A stretch of DNA of 64,000 nucleotides from an uncultured Flavobacterium sp. (GCF_951805225.1 NZ_OX638201.1:1674001-1738000), one strand, 5' to 3'. Shown: positions 42,515 to 51,331, counted from the first letter of the stretch. The notes: generated from the sequence alone by a model not told the origin. Numbers and translations are program-made.

Positions 42515-42982
42515 TTATTTAGAAGCATCCAAAAGTATAGCCAATTGTATGCAAGGAAAATCGGATCGATTACTCCACGCATGATTCGTTCCTCTTTGTA
42601 TGACAATATCTCCAGCTTGTAATAAAGTTTCGCCTTCGTCTACAATCAAATAAATTTCTCCCGAAAGAATAATGACATAATCCAGAGTTTCTGTTTGATG
42701 CATTAAAGGATGTGGTTGATTTTCTGGCGTTACTATTCCCAAATCTTTATCAGGCGGAATCTGTACATATCTAAAATAACTTCCGTTTAAAGGTGTATTG
42801 GGAAAAGCTGTATTCTCTATAATTTTCTCTTCAAATTTTGCCGGAGTACTATCTGTTGACCAAATATCAGAAATTATCAAACCCGGAAAATGTTCTGAAA
42901 CATTTGTTACTAAAGAATCTTCTTCGATTATTGATTTTCCGTTTTGTAAGCCTGTTACGATTCGTCTTGGAATTGTTTTCAT
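42515..42982 (-). CDS. cupin-domain protein
   Basis: A 155-residue protein with a C-terminal cupin (about residues 75-150): HPLMHQTETLDYVIILSGEIYLIVDEGETLLQAGDIVIQRGTNHAWSN contains the two cupin motifs and their His/Glu metal ligands. The ATG overlaps the TGA of the upstream quinone oxidoreductase gene (ATGA), indicating translational coupling. Likely a small metal-dependent enzyme or a sensor used together with the oxidoreductase. Confidence 0.85.
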   Translation of the reverse strand: MKTIPRRIVTGLQNGKSIIEEDSLVTNVSEHFPGLIISDIWSTDSTPAKFEEKIIENTAFPNTPLNGSYFRYVQIPPDKDLGIVTPENQPHPLMHQTETLDYVIILSGEIYLIVDEGETLLQAGDIVIQRGTNHAWSNRSDFPCIQLAILLDASK

Positions 42983-43977
42983 ATTGTATTGATTTGCATT
43001 ACTAATTTCTTTCCTTGTGTTTTATTTTCACGTAATATTGAATGTGCAGTTGTAACTGTAGAAACCTCTAAACTTCCAACAATTTGAATTTCTGGCGGTG
43101 AGATTATTCCGTTTTGCAACAATAATCTAAGCTCATTTAATCCGTTTTTGTAATAATCATAGCGTTTTTCAAGTCCGTAAACGTAATTCGAGATATTTAA
43201 AATTGTAGCGCCGTTAGTAAAAAGAATTCCGCGCGATTCAGCTGTCGAAAAATTAGTCACATCTACATAAACTCCGTTTGTTTTTAGAAGTTTCGCTCCA
43301 ATTTCTGCTGTGCTATTCCCTACCAAATCCACAACAAAATCAAAATTTTTATTTTCGTTTAAAGAAAATGCGGTTTCGTAAATCTCCTCTTTTTTATAGT
43401 TGATGATTTTTTCTGGTTTTACACCAAGACTTAGTAAAGCATTAATACTATTATCATTTCCTGCCGTAACAATAAAATTCTCATAATCATTTGCAATCAA
43501 TAATTTCAGAAGCATATTGCCTACTCCGCCCGCAGCGCCAGTAATTAATATTGAATCCGAAAGAGAAACATTCATACGATTAAAGGATTGCAAAGCCGTT
43601 AAACCTGCAGACGGAATTGCTGCAGCTTCTTCAAAAGAAATATTCGAAGGTTTATGTACCGCAATTGCTTCGGGAATACAAATATATTCGGCGTAAGTTC
43701 CGTTAGTTCCCATACTTCCTGATCCGCAGAAAGCGGAATCTCCTATTTTAAAATCGGTTACGTTTTTGCCAATTGCCGAGACAATTCCGGAAAACTCACG
43801 TCCGAGAATTGGAGAACGCAAAAGCTTTCTTTCTGAACCGTCTTCAGTCATTTGATAATCGATCGGATTAAAACCTGAAGCTATAATTTTTACCTGAATT
43901 TGATCGTTTTCAGGTTGTGGAATTTCTATTTCTTCCACAAGAAACTCTCTGTTTTGTTGTAGTACAATTGCTTTCAT
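42979..43977 (-). CDS. zinc-independent quinone oxidoreductase/alcohol dehydrogenase-like (MDR)
   Basis: A 332-residue medium-chain reductase: N-terminal GroES-like domain (LGREFSGIVSAIGKNVTDFKIGD) and a nucleotide-binding domain with ILITGAAGGVGNMLLKLL (the AxGGVG type of the quinone-oxidoreductase branch). No structural or catalytic Zn-cysteine cluster, so it is NADPH:quinone-reductase-like. The start at 43977 (MKAIVLQQ) fits the family. It is transcribed divergently from an HxlR regulator, probably its repressor. Confidence 0.87.
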   Translation of the reverse strand: MKAIVLQQNREFLVEEIEIPQPENDQIQVKIIASGFNPIDYQMTEDGSERKLLRSPILGREFSGIVSAIGKNVTDFKIGDSAFCGSGSMGTNGTYAEYICIPEAIAVHKPSNISFEEAAAIPSAGLTALQSFNRMNVSLSDSILITGAAGGVGNMLLKLLIANDYENFIVTAGNDNSINALLSLGVKPEKIINYKKEEIYETAFSLNENKNFDFVVDLVGNSTAEIGAKLLKTNGVYVDVTNFSTAESRGILFTNGATILNISNYVYGLEKRYDYYKNGLNELRLLLQNGIISPPEIQIVGSLEVSTVTTAHSILRENKTQGKKLVMQINTI

Positions 43978-43995
43978 TTTTATTGTTTTATTATA

Positions 43996-44055
43996 CAAAA
44001 ATATAGCGCTAAAGCCTTATTTTTGTTATGGGTTAACCCGAGGTAACCGGTTACC
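43996..44055. promoter_or_regulatory. divergent promoter with HxlR-type operator
   Basis: TAnnTTTG boxes occur on both strands: TATTTTTG on plus at 44018-44025 and on minus at 43996-44003. Just downstream of the plus box lie two palindromes, GGGTTAACCC (44030-44039) and GGTAACCGGTTACC (44042-44055), four GGTTA-type half-sites in total. They would block the HxlR promoter and affect the divergent one. Confidence 0.65.
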
Positions 44056-44069
44056 AAATAGAAACTAGT

Positions 44070-44447
44070 ATGGCAAAAATTAATGATAACGGAATACTTC
44101 GTGAAGCCAATTGTTCAGAAGAACTTATGGCGATGCGCGACAGTTTGGATGTATTGGGAGGAAAATGGAAACTTATGATTCTGCGTTTCTTAACAAACCG
44201 AACGCATCAAACTATTCATTTTAAGAAAATGCAACGCGAAATTGGAGGAATCTCTGCCAAAATGCTCAGTAAGGAATTAAAGGAACTGGAAACAAATTTA
44301 CTGGTAAGCCGAACGGAACAAGATACTAAACCTGCAACTGTAGCTTATGCAATTACAGAATATGGGAAATCTGTGCTTCCGGTAACCGAAACATTAGTAA
44401 ACTGGGGAATTACACACAGAGAGAAAATTATCGAATCTTTAAAATAA
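44070..44447 (+). CDS. HxlR-family transcriptional regulator
   Basis: A 125-residue winged-helix protein. DVLGGKWKLMILRFLTNRTHQTIHFKKMQREIGGISAKMLSKELKELETNLLVSRTEQ is the complete HxlR wHTH signature; there is one Cys near the N-terminus (REANCSEELM), a position used for redox sensing in several HxlR proteins. It probably represses the divergent quinone oxidoreductase/cupin pair through the palindromes at 44030-44055. Confidence 0.9.
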   Translation: MAKINDNGILREANCSEELMAMRDSLDVLGGKWKLMILRFLTNRTHQTIHFKKMQREIGGISAKMLSKELKELETNLLVSRTEQDTKPATVAYAITEYGKSVLPVTETLVNWGITHREKIIESLK

Positions 44448-44652
44448 TTCTTTTTTTTTTTCGGAAACCAATTTCATTCCGTAGGAATGTTTGATCGGTA
44501 GAACCAAATTTGAATTGTGATTTATACGTTCCGTAGGAACGTTTGGTAAATGCCTATAATGTATTCTTGTGTCAGATGTCCTTACAGGACATAACTCCAA
44601 ACAATACCATTTTTCTACCGACGAGATATTCCTATGGAATATTATCTATTAA

Positions 44653-44685
44653 AAACCCGACAGGTTTTAAAAATCTGTCGGGTTT
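44653..44685. terminator. bidirectional terminator hairpin (CCCGACAGG family)
   Basis: AAACCCGACAGGTTTT with AAAATCTGTCGGGTTT forms a nearly perfect stem, placed between the convergent HxlR and aminotransferase genes. The 200 bp before it also hold palindromic fragments (TTCCGTAGGAA at about 44476-44486, CGTTCCGTAGGAACG at 44528-44542). Confidence 0.75.
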
Positions 44686-44710
44686 ACTTTATCAATGTTT
44701 ATCTCATGTA

Positions 44711-46183
44711 TTACTCGAAGTTAAACCATTCGTTTACTTCTTCGGCTATAGTTTCTTTAATTTCAGGGTTTTCAAATTCATTTGTAACCGAATTATACTC
44801 ATAATCTTTCTGCCATTTTTTAGAATGTAAAGCAACTTGTTCAATTGCATCACAAACAAAAGAAACTTCATCATTTGTCATAATTGGATGCAATGATAAA
44901 CGAACCCAACCTGGTTTATTAGTTTGATTTTTCTCTAAAAGTTCGTTTGTAATTATCGCTGATTTTTTCTCATTTATATTGAAAAGATAATGCGCATAAG
45001 TACTCGCACAAGACCAACCGCCACGAACCTGAATTCCGAAACGATCGTTTAAAAGTCGTACAATAAGATTATAATGAATGTCTTCGATTACGAAAGAAAC
45101 ACAACCTATTCTATCCGTTTTAAGGTCTCCTAAAATAGATAAACCTTTTATTTTTTGAAGTCTTGAAAAACAAAGATCAAGCAATTCTTTTTCTCTGTTT
45201 TTAATGTTTGAAACTCCCATTTTGTCTTTTAATTCTAAAGCTAAGGCAGTTCTTATTACTTGTAGAAAGCCTGGCGTCCCACCATCTTCTCTAACTTCTA
45301 TGACCTCGCTATAACAATATTTCCCTAACGGATTGGTCCATTTTACATTTCCTCCGCCGGGATTATCCGGAAAATCAGATTTGTATAATTGTTCATTAAA
45401 AACCAAAACTCCACACGTTCCTGGTCCGCCTAAGAATTTATGAGGCGAAAAGAAAATTGCATCCAATTGCTGTTCTGGATCTTTTGGATGCATATCGATT
45501 TTGACATATGGCGCCGAAGCAGCAAAATCAACAAAACAAAGTCCGCCGTTTTCATGCATGATTTTGGCTAATTGATGATAAGGCGTAATAATTCCTGTAA
45601 CATTCGAACAAGCCGTAAACGAACCTATTTTTATACTTCTGTCAGCATATTTTTTAATTTCTTCCGAAAGAACATTTGGGTCAACTAAATTATTTTCATC
45701 AGGATGCAGAATCACAACTTCGGCATTCGTTTCATACCACGAAACCTGATTCGAATGATGCTCCATGTGCGTGATAAAAACAACAGGTTTATCATTATCA
45801 TCATTCGCTCGCAAACCCATTATTCTTTGCAATTTTGATAAAGCCGCCGTCATTCCGGTTCCGGTTGTAACCAAAACATCAGATTCGCTGGCGTTAACAG
45901 ATTTTTTTATGACATCTCTAGCATATTGATAAGCATAAGTCGAAGTTTTTCCGGTTTGACTTGAAAGTGAATGCGTATTGGCAATCATTGGACCAATTTT
46001 ATTAAGCATAATATCCTCAATCGGAACGTATAATCTTCCGCTGGCAACCCAATCTGCATACAGCAAATTCTGTTTTCCATAAACCGATTTAAAAGTGTGA
46101 TCTACGCCTACTGTGTTTTCTCTGAATTTAGAAAAATAACACTCCAATTCAATTGGTTTCGTTTCTGTCTCAATAGCATTCAT
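44711..46183 (-). CDS. class V aminotransferase (cysteine desulfurase-like), PLP-dependent
   Basis: A 490-residue fold-type I enzyme. DVLVTTGTGMTAALSKL is the cofactor-phosphate segment, FVDFAASAPYVKIDMHP carries the Asp that contacts the pyridine ring, and FFSPHKFLGGPGTCGVLVF holds the Schiff-base Lys. It is longer than IscS/SufS (about 400) and the substrate is unknown. The first codons of the longest frame (to 46237) lie in a repeat arm, so the start was placed at MNAIETE; MQTIIN (46225) is the alternative. Confidence 0.8.
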   Translation of the reverse strand: MNAIETETKPIELECYFSKFRENTVGVDHTFKSVYGKQNLLYADWVASGRLYVPIEDIMLNKIGPMIANTHSLSSQTGKTSTYAYQYARDVIKKSVNASESDVLVTTGTGMTAALSKLQRIMGLRANDDNDKPVVFITHMEHHSNQVSWYETNAEVVILHPDENNLVDPNVLSEEIKKYADRSIKIGSFTACSNVTGIITPYHQLAKIMHENGGLCFVDFAASAPYVKIDMHPKDPEQQLDAIFFSPHKFLGGPGTCGVLVFNEQLYKSDFPDNPGGGNVKWTNPLGKYCYSEVIEVREDGGTPGFLQVIRTALALELKDKMGVSNIKNREKELLDLCFSRLQKIKGLSILGDLKTDRIGCVSFVIEDIHYNLIVRLLNDRFGIQVRGGWSCASTYAHYLFNINEKKSAIITNELLEKNQTNKPGWVRLSLHPIMTNDEVSFVCDAIEQVALHSKKWQKDYEYNSVTNEFENPEIKETIAEEVNEWFNFE

Positions 46184-46226
46184 TTCCTTATCATTTAAAT
46201 TAACTAAATTTATTATTGTTTGCATT

Positions 46227-46509
46227 TTTAAACACATAGAAACATAGATTCTATTCTAAATAAAAGATGTTTGAAAAAATCTAGATTTTCACACATAGTC
46301 CCAAAGCTCCATATCATTAAATTAAGCTTTAAACACAATCCCTTTGTGTTCTTAAAGCAAAGCATAATTCACAAAACTTTGCGTAATCCTTTGTGAACTT
46401 TGCGGTAAAATTTTCTTTGTCGAGTTACATACGAGGCTTCTCCCGAAGTTTCAGGATTTGTTAAAACGCCTCTCTAGATAATGAAAAACTATGTTTCTAT
46501 GTGTTTAAA
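46227..46509. repeat. MITE-like element with AAACACATAGAAACATAG ends
   Basis: Inverted arms: AAACACATAGAAACATAG begins at 46230 and its reverse complement CTATGTTTCTATGTGTTT ends at 46506, 21 matching bp in full. The 283-bp interior contains palindromic GTGAACTTTGCG and CCCGAAGTTTCAGG pieces and no gene. A second element with the same ends lies at 59587-59726. Confidence 0.7.
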
Positions 46510-46512
46510 AAA

Positions 46513-47505
46513 TTAATTTGCTTGTCCTAAAAGTGCTTTAAGCGTCGTTTGCAATTCTTCTCCGTGAAGATTTTTTGCTACGATAATTCCTTTTGAATCC
46601 ACTAAATAATTCCCCGGAATTGCTCTTACACCATATAATTTAGCAACGGCGCTATTCCAGAAAAGTAAATCCGAAACGTGTGTCCAGGTCAAATTATCGT
46701 CCTGAATACCTTTGATCCAGTTTTCTTTCTTTTTATCCAAAGAGATTCCGATAATGTTGAATCCTTTATCGTGAAATTCTTTGTAAGCCGCTACGATATT
46801 TGGATTTTCTTTTCGGCAAGGTCCGCACCATGAAGCCCAGAAATCAACTAAAGTATAACCGCCTTTTAAATTTTCATAAAAGCGAACTGGTTTTCCTTCT
46901 GGATTAGTGCTGGTAAAATCGGGGGCTTTTTTTCCAACCGCCAATCCGTTCAAAACGGTAACCAGTTCTTTTAATTCTTTCACGTAAGTGGTACTTTGAA
47001 GGCTTTTATCAAGCAAAGCAATGTTTTGAGTAATTTGTTCCGGTGTTAATCTGTACGACCAATTTCTGTACAACACATAAGCAGAAACTATAGATTTAGG
47101 GTTTTCTGTAATGAATTTACTGATTTCTACATCTTTTGATTTTCTGTAGGTTTCGAATAAATTCTGAGATTCAGAACCTTCAACTACAGATCCACTATAG
47201 TATTTCTTTGGATTTAATTTTACTGTTATTGGACCTTTTTCAAGGAATATATATAAAGGACTATCTTCTGTATTTACGCTTAAACCGTATAATTCGGGAG
47301 TTTTTACTTTGGTTTTAAAACTAAAACTTCCGTCTTTTACTTTTACCGAATCAATTGTAGTAAACATTTTATTGTGGAATTTCTGCAGATATACATATTG
47401 CGCAACCGTATCTACAACAGTTCCTTTTAATTGCAAGCTGGTGTCTTGCGCCTGAGTTTGTGAAACTCCAAGAAATAAAGCGAAGCCTAATAGTATTTTC
47501 TTCAT
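46513..47505 (-). CDS. TlpA-like thioredoxin-fold protein with DUF4369-type N-terminal domain
   Basis: A 330-residue exported protein: signal peptide (LLGFALFLGVSQTQAQ), a DUF4369-like beta domain (about residues 20-110, LKGTVVDTVAQYVYLQ) and a C-terminal TlpA/ResA domain with LVDFWASWCGPCRKENPNI, the WCxxC redox motif, and the cis-Pro in RAIPGNYLV. It probably reduces or shuffles disulfides in the periplasm. Its 5' region contains a SAM riboswitch about 280 bp upstream, with no methionine gene between. Confidence 0.88.
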   Translation of the reverse strand: MKKILLGFALFLGVSQTQAQDTSLQLKGTVVDTVAQYVYLQKFHNKMFTTIDSVKVKDGSFSFKTKVKTPELYGLSVNTEDSPLYIFLEKGPITVKLNPKKYYSGSVVEGSESQNLFETYRKSKDVEISKFITENPKSIVSAYVLYRNWSYRLTPEQITQNIALLDKSLQSTTYVKELKELVTVLNGLAVGKKAPDFTSTNPEGKPVRFYENLKGGYTLVDFWASWCGPCRKENPNIVAAYKEFHDKGFNIIGISLDKKKENWIKGIQDDNLTWTHVSDLLFWNSAVAKLYGVRAIPGNYLVDSKGIIVAKNLHGEELQTTLKALLGQAN

Positions 47506-47629
47506 TTTGTTTTGATTTTTAAGTGATAATAAGATTTATATTTTAGTTGAAATTAGACAAAGGAATTCCTTTAACCCAATGTAAAATGGATTTTAGCAAA
47601 TGCTATTTAAAAGGGAAATTGGATAGAGT

Positions 47630-47725
47630 TTAATGCTTTCGCATTCGGAAAACAGCAATACTATTTGCATCAAAAATTGAATTCAAAAATTCATAAGCCG
47701 CGTATAAAGTTGAGTCTGTTTTCAT
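47630..47725 (-). CDS. 31-codon leader ORF downstream of the SAM riboswitch
   Basis: ATG at 47725 opens a frame of 31 codons (KTDSTLYAAYEFLNSIFDAN and on) ending TAA at 47630-47632. It lies between the riboswitch and the TlpA-like gene on the same strand, so it is the first possible translation product of the riboswitch transcript. Its protein-like composition and position argue for a real leader peptide or the remnant of one, but it is not a recognised family. Confidence 0.45.
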   Translation of the reverse strand: MKTDSTLYAAYEFLNSIFDANSIAVFRMRKH

Positions 47726-47784
47726 TTTAAAAAATAAAAAGGTTTTAACATTAATGATCTTATTCAGATTTTGAGGAAATCTTT

Positions 47785-47881
47785 CTTATCTGTCCCGCAA
47801 GGCAGGAAGGATTTAGCACCTTATTCGGTAACAGGTTGCTAAGACATCACTGGGCCTATTCCCTCAGTCTTTCTGGATAAG
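47785..47881 (-). ncRNA. SAM-I (S-box) riboswitch
   Basis: Read on the minus strand the sequence has all S-box landmarks in order: P1 strand CTTATC (47876-47881), GACTGAGGGAATAGGCCC, GTGATGTCTTAGCAACC, GGTGCTAAATCC, and the closing P1 strand GATAAG (47785-47790). It therefore should bind S-adenosylmethionine and switch off the downstream RNA. The next genes are the 31-codon ORF and the TlpA-like gene. Confidence 0.92.
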
Positions 47882-48192
47882 TATCATACAGAAGTTTTCT
47901 GTGATACAAATATATATACTAATTCTATAAAATTAGTATAGTTTAAGAATATTTTTTCAGAAATTATTTCAAAAGCTTATTTTTCATGTTATAAATTACT
48001 GTAAAACAAACATTTACCATTAAAAAAAATATTTTGAATTTTTCTTATTTTATAACAATAATTCATACACCTGATTGATGAAAAACATCAAATATGATTT
48101 TTATGTTGCAGAAAAAGCACAAAAAAACTCATTCCGATTTTGAAATGAGTTTGTATTATAGTGATATTATCGCATCTGTTTGCATCCCGTTT

Positions 48193-48225
48193 AAACCCGA
48201 CAGGTTTTGAAAACCTGTCGGGTTT
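48193..48225 (-). terminator. terminator hairpin (CCCGACAGG family) after the nitronate monooxygenase gene
   Basis: AAACCCGACAGGTTTT / AAAACCTGTCGGGTTT, a perfect stem, 28 bp past the gene ending at 48254 on the minus strand. Another weak stem, AAACTCATT/AATGAGTTT, lies at about 48124-48151. The rest of 47882-48192 is A/T-rich with nothing recognised. Confidence 0.75.
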
Positions 48226-48253
48226 GTCGCGCTATTGTTTGCACAAGAAATAG

Positions 48254-49339
48254 CTATAACTTCAAACCTTCAAAATAAGCTGTAGTTTCTTCAATTAAAG
48301 AATGCATCAAATCCTTGGCTTTTGTGTGTTTTAAAATTGGCGAAATTTGTCCGCCCCAGAATAATATCATATCCCATTTTTGTTGATCGAGCGCTGCTTT
48401 TCGTAATGGAGATATAAAAGTAGTTTGTAACGGAAAAGGCAGAACATCTGATTCTTTCCCGATTATATCTTTTGCAATTCGGCTTGTGATTCCTCGTCCG
48501 AGTCTTCCGGTGTAAGCACGCGAAAGTGTTGTGTATTTTGCTGCATCCGAAAATAACATTTCTCTATGAATTGGTAATGCATTCGATTCATCGGTTGCTA
48601 AAAATGCTGTCCCAATTTGGACTGCGCTTGCGCCTAATGTCAAAGCTGCTGCGATTCCCTTTCCGTTTGCGATTCCGCCGGCGGCAATGATTGGTATTTT
48701 TATTTTCTCGCGCATTAATTGCAGTAAAACAAAAGTTCCAGTTAAGGATGATTCGGCTGAAGCCAAAAAAGAAGGTCGGTGTCCGCCTGCTTCAAAACCC
48801 GAAGCGATAATCATATCAACGCCTTTACTTTCCAGAAAAATACCTTCATCAAGTGTTGTGGCAACTCCTATTGTTACAATTCCTAATTTTCGACATTGTT
48901 CTAAAACATCATCCGAAGGAACGCCAAACATAAAGCTGAAAACTTTTGGACGAACATCTAAAATGACTTGTAATTGATTCTCAAATCTTGATTGAAATGG
49001 TGCTGGTTTTTCCGGTAACGGAATCCCAACTTCATCATAATAAGGTTTGAAAAGCGCTTTTGTTTTTTCAAATTCTTCATCGGTTAAACCGCCATTGGGA
49101 ATATCATGATCTGAAACCCAAAGATTAATATTATAGGGTTTATTCGTGGCTGCTTTTATTTGTTTGTCTGCTTCATAAATTTCCTGCGGAGTTAAAGTAT
49201 AAGCTCCGTAACCGCCTAAACCGCCAAGATTAGAAACTGTCGCGGTTAATTCTACGGTTGATAAATTACCGCCAAAAGGTCCTTGCAATATTGGATAATC
49301 AATTCCTAACAGTTCCTTCGCTTTTGTATTGTACCACAT
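48254..49339 (-). CDS. nitronate monooxygenase-like FMN enzyme
   Basis: A 361-residue TIM-barrel flavoenzyme of the 2-nitropropane dioxygenase family. YPILQGPFGGNLSTVELTA is the N-terminal FMN segment, ASGFEAGGHRPS and IIAAGGIANGKGIAAALTLGASAVQIGTAFLATDES are the phosphate-binding and conserved C-terminal segments. It detoxifies alkyl nitronates such as propionate-3-nitronate. It is the last gene of the operon beginning at 51331. Confidence 0.9.
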   Translation of the reverse strand: MWYNTKAKELLGIDYPILQGPFGGNLSTVELTATVSNLGGLGGYGAYTLTPQEIYEADKQIKAATNKPYNINLWVSDHDIPNGGLTDEEFEKTKALFKPYYDEVGIPLPEKPAPFQSRFENQLQVILDVRPKVFSFMFGVPSDDVLEQCRKLGIVTIGVATTLDEGIFLESKGVDMIIASGFEAGGHRPSFLASAESSLTGTFVLLQLMREKIKIPIIAAGGIANGKGIAAALTLGASAVQIGTAFLATDESNALPIHREMLFSDAAKYTTLSRAYTGRLGRGITSRIAKDIIGKESDVLPFPLQTTFISPLRKAALDQQKWDMILFWGGQISPILKHTKAKDLMHSLIEETTAYFEGLKL

Positions 49340-49355
49340 CGCTTTAGAGTTTAAA

Positions 49356-49811
49356 TTATTCGCTAATGTCTGTCAACATTTTATTGACAATAATCCATTT
49401 GCCGTCAATCTTATGGAAAGATAAAAAATCCCGATAATTAAAGTCGTACATTTTAACATTAATCTCTGCAATCGCTATTGAATTCACGACTTTTATGTTT
49501 AGAATTTCGCCTTTAAAAGGTTTTCCGGAGTCTTTTGGACTTTGTCTGTTTTTTACGCCGTCCAAATAAAGATCTACAGTTTTGAAGTAAGGTTGTCCTT
49601 TTACATCGCCAAAAAGCAGTGATCCGGGATGAAAAATACTTCCCAACAACATTTCATCTCCTTCATAAATTCCTTTGAAATAGTAATTTTCTACTACATC
49701 AATAATTGCTTTTATTTCTACTTCTTGATTTTCCATTTTAATTTTATTTTGTGCTTTAAGTCCTGCCGTTAAGCAGGACATCAAAGCTATTACTATTGCA
49801 AAATTTTTCAA
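49356..49811 (-). CDS. exported NTF2-like (SnoaL/lumazine-binding-type) protein
   Basis: A 151-residue protein with a signal peptide (IVIALMSCLTAGLKAQ) and an NTF2-like cone fold: AIIDVVENYYFKGIYEGDEMLLGSIFHPGSLL, then the strand pattern AIAEINVKMYDFNYRDFLSFHKIDGKWIIVNKM. Such proteins bind small molecules or catalyse isomerisations; activity unknown. It follows the SDR gene by 1 bp. Confidence 0.82.
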   Translation of the reverse strand: MKNFAIVIALMSCLTAGLKAQNKIKMENQEVEIKAIIDVVENYYFKGIYEGDEMLLGSIFHPGSLLFGDVKGQPYFKTVDLYLDGVKNRQSPKDSGKPFKGEILNIKVVNSIAIAEINVKMYDFNYRDFLSFHKIDGKWIIVNKMLTDISE

Positions 49812-49812
49812 C

Positions 49813-50547
49813 TTAATTTAAATTATGTCCGGCTGCTTTACCTCCGTCAACATTGATAATTGATCCGGTAATAAAGTTGCTTTTTGCCACGGTATAAACC
49901 ATTTCGGCAACATCATCGATCTCTCCTACTCGATTTAATAAATGTAAACCTGCACTCTGATCTGCGTTTTCACCGTGCATTGGAGTTCTGATAACTCCTG
50001 GCGCAACGGTATTTATGCGAATATTTTGTTTTCCAAATTCAGCTGCCAATTGAATTGTCAACGCGTGAATTGCTCCTTTACTCGAAACCGGAGCCGAAGC
50101 TGGCCATCCGCCCAATCCGTGATTTACCAACGGTGTTCCTATATTGATTACGACACCGCCTTTTTGTTCTAACATTTGCGGAATTACGGCTTGTGTAGTA
50201 AAGAATGTTCCTTTTAGATTCGTTTTCAAAAATTTATCCAAATACGCTTCGTCAACTTCCAAAAATGGTTTGCTGTCAAAGATTCCTGCATTATTCACCA
50301 ATACATCTGCCGATCCAAATTTTTGGATTGCTAAAGCAACTAATTGTTTTCCGGTTTCTACATTGCTCACATCGCCAGCAAACATTGCAAGATTATCTCC
50401 TGCTCCAAATTCATTAAAAGCATTTTCTAATGCGCTTGGCGTTAATGAATTTATGACAACATTATCGCCTCTGTCCAAAAAATATTTGGCGATTCCTTTT
50501 CCTATTCCGGATGCTGCTCCGGTAACTATTATGGTTTGTTTTTTCAT
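49813..50547 (-). CDS. SDR-family NAD(P)-dependent oxidoreductase
   Basis: A 244-residue classical short-chain dehydrogenase: cofactor loop VTGAASGIGKGIAKYF, NNAG motif, and an active-site region ASAPVSSKGAIHAL in which the usual Tyr of YxxxK is replaced by Val/Ser; the Lys is present. The missing Tyr suggests altered or lost dehydrogenase activity. C-terminal GSIINVDGGKAAGH is normal for the family. Confidence 0.85.
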   Translation of the reverse strand: MKKQTIIVTGAASGIGKGIAKYFLDRGDNVVINSLTPSALENAFNEFGAGDNLAMFAGDVSNVETGKQLVALAIQKFGSADVLVNNAGIFDSKPFLEVDEAYLDKFLKTNLKGTFFTTQAVIPQMLEQKGGVVINIGTPLVNHGLGGWPASAPVSSKGAIHALTIQLAAEFGKQNIRINTVAPGVIRTPMHGENADQSAGLHLLNRVGEIDDVAEMVYTVAKSNFITGSIINVDGGKAAGHNLN

Positions 50548-50552
50548 GATCT

Positions 50553-50771
50553 TTATTTTTTATCGGCTGTAATGCCTTTTTCTCTTAATACTGATACTTG
50601 TTCTCCTGCGTAACCCCAATCGTCCAATTCGATTTCCTGAATTACAACGTGAGTTAGGTGCGGATCTTTGTTTAAAACGTCTGTAATCAAAGTGGTTATT
50701 CCGCTTATTAATTCCTGTTTTTGCTCGCGAGTTACTCCTTCGCGGGTCAATTCTATTTTTACGTAAGGCAT
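50553..50771 (-). CDS. 4-oxalocrotonate tautomerase-family protein
   Basis: A 72-residue protein beginning Met-Pro; after Met removal Pro1 is the general base of the tautomerase fold. PYVKIELTREGVTREQKQEL and THVVIQEIELDDWGYAGE match the family. It is 5 bp from the SDR gene and 26 bp after YceI, in the same operon. Confidence 0.88.
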   Translation of the reverse strand: MPYVKIELTREGVTREQKQELISGITTLITDVLNKDPHLTHVVIQEIELDDWGYAGEQVSVLREKGITADKK

Positions 50772-50797
50772 GACTTTAGTTTTTAGATTGTTCTAAA

Positions 50798-51331
50798 TTA
50801 TATTGCTTGTGCAGTAATATTGAAATCCAATTCAAAATCATTGTAAATCAATGTATCACCCAAATCTTTGAAGAAATTCCCTGAACGGAATCTAATATCA
50901 TATTTGGTACGATCAATAACCAATTTACCCGAAACTGTAATTGCATTTTCAACATTCTCTAAACTTGCTTCAAAACCAACAACATGCGAAATATCTTTTA
51001 TAGTAAGATTGCCTTCAAGATAATAAGTGCTGTCTGCTACTTCTTTTACAGAAAGAATATCAAAAGATGCGGTTGGAAATTTTTCGATAGAGAAAAAATC
51101 ATCCGAAGCAAGATGTCCTGCAAATTGTTCATTTGCTTCAATATCTGTAATGTCCAGAATTTTTATTGTAGAGGTATTAATAACGATATTGCCTCCTTTT
51201 ACTTTTCCACCATTCAAGATGAAATTACCTTCTTTGATACCAATTGTACCATTATGTGCACCGGTAACTTTTCTACCAGTCCATTCTACGTTGCTATTTG
51301 AGCTTACGATTTTAAAATTTGTTGTTTCCAT
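50798..51331 (-). CDS. YceI-family protein (cytoplasmic form)
   Basis: A 177-residue lipocalin-like YceI protein: FKIVSSNSNVEWTGRKVTGAHNGTIGIKEG at the start, then FFSIEKFPTASFDILSV and the C-terminal DDFELDFNITA. YceI proteins bind polyisoprenoids such as ubiquinone precursors. There is no signal peptide, unlike the usual periplasmic members. It is the first gene of a five-gene operon. Confidence 0.9.
   Translation of the reverse strand: METTNFKIVSSNSNVEWTGRKVTGAHNGTIGIKEGNFILNGGKVKGGNIVINTSTIKILDITDIEANEQFAGHLASDDFFSIEKFPTASFDILSVKEVADSTYYLEGNLTIKDISHVVGFEASLENVENAITVSGKLVIDRTKYDIRFRSGNFFKDLGDTLIYNDFELDFNITAQAI

Noticed and set aside
47506..47629. A methionine-biosynthesis gene downstream of the SAM riboswitch
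   Set aside because: No open frame of suitable size exists between the riboswitch and the TlpA-like gene other than the 31-codon ORF.
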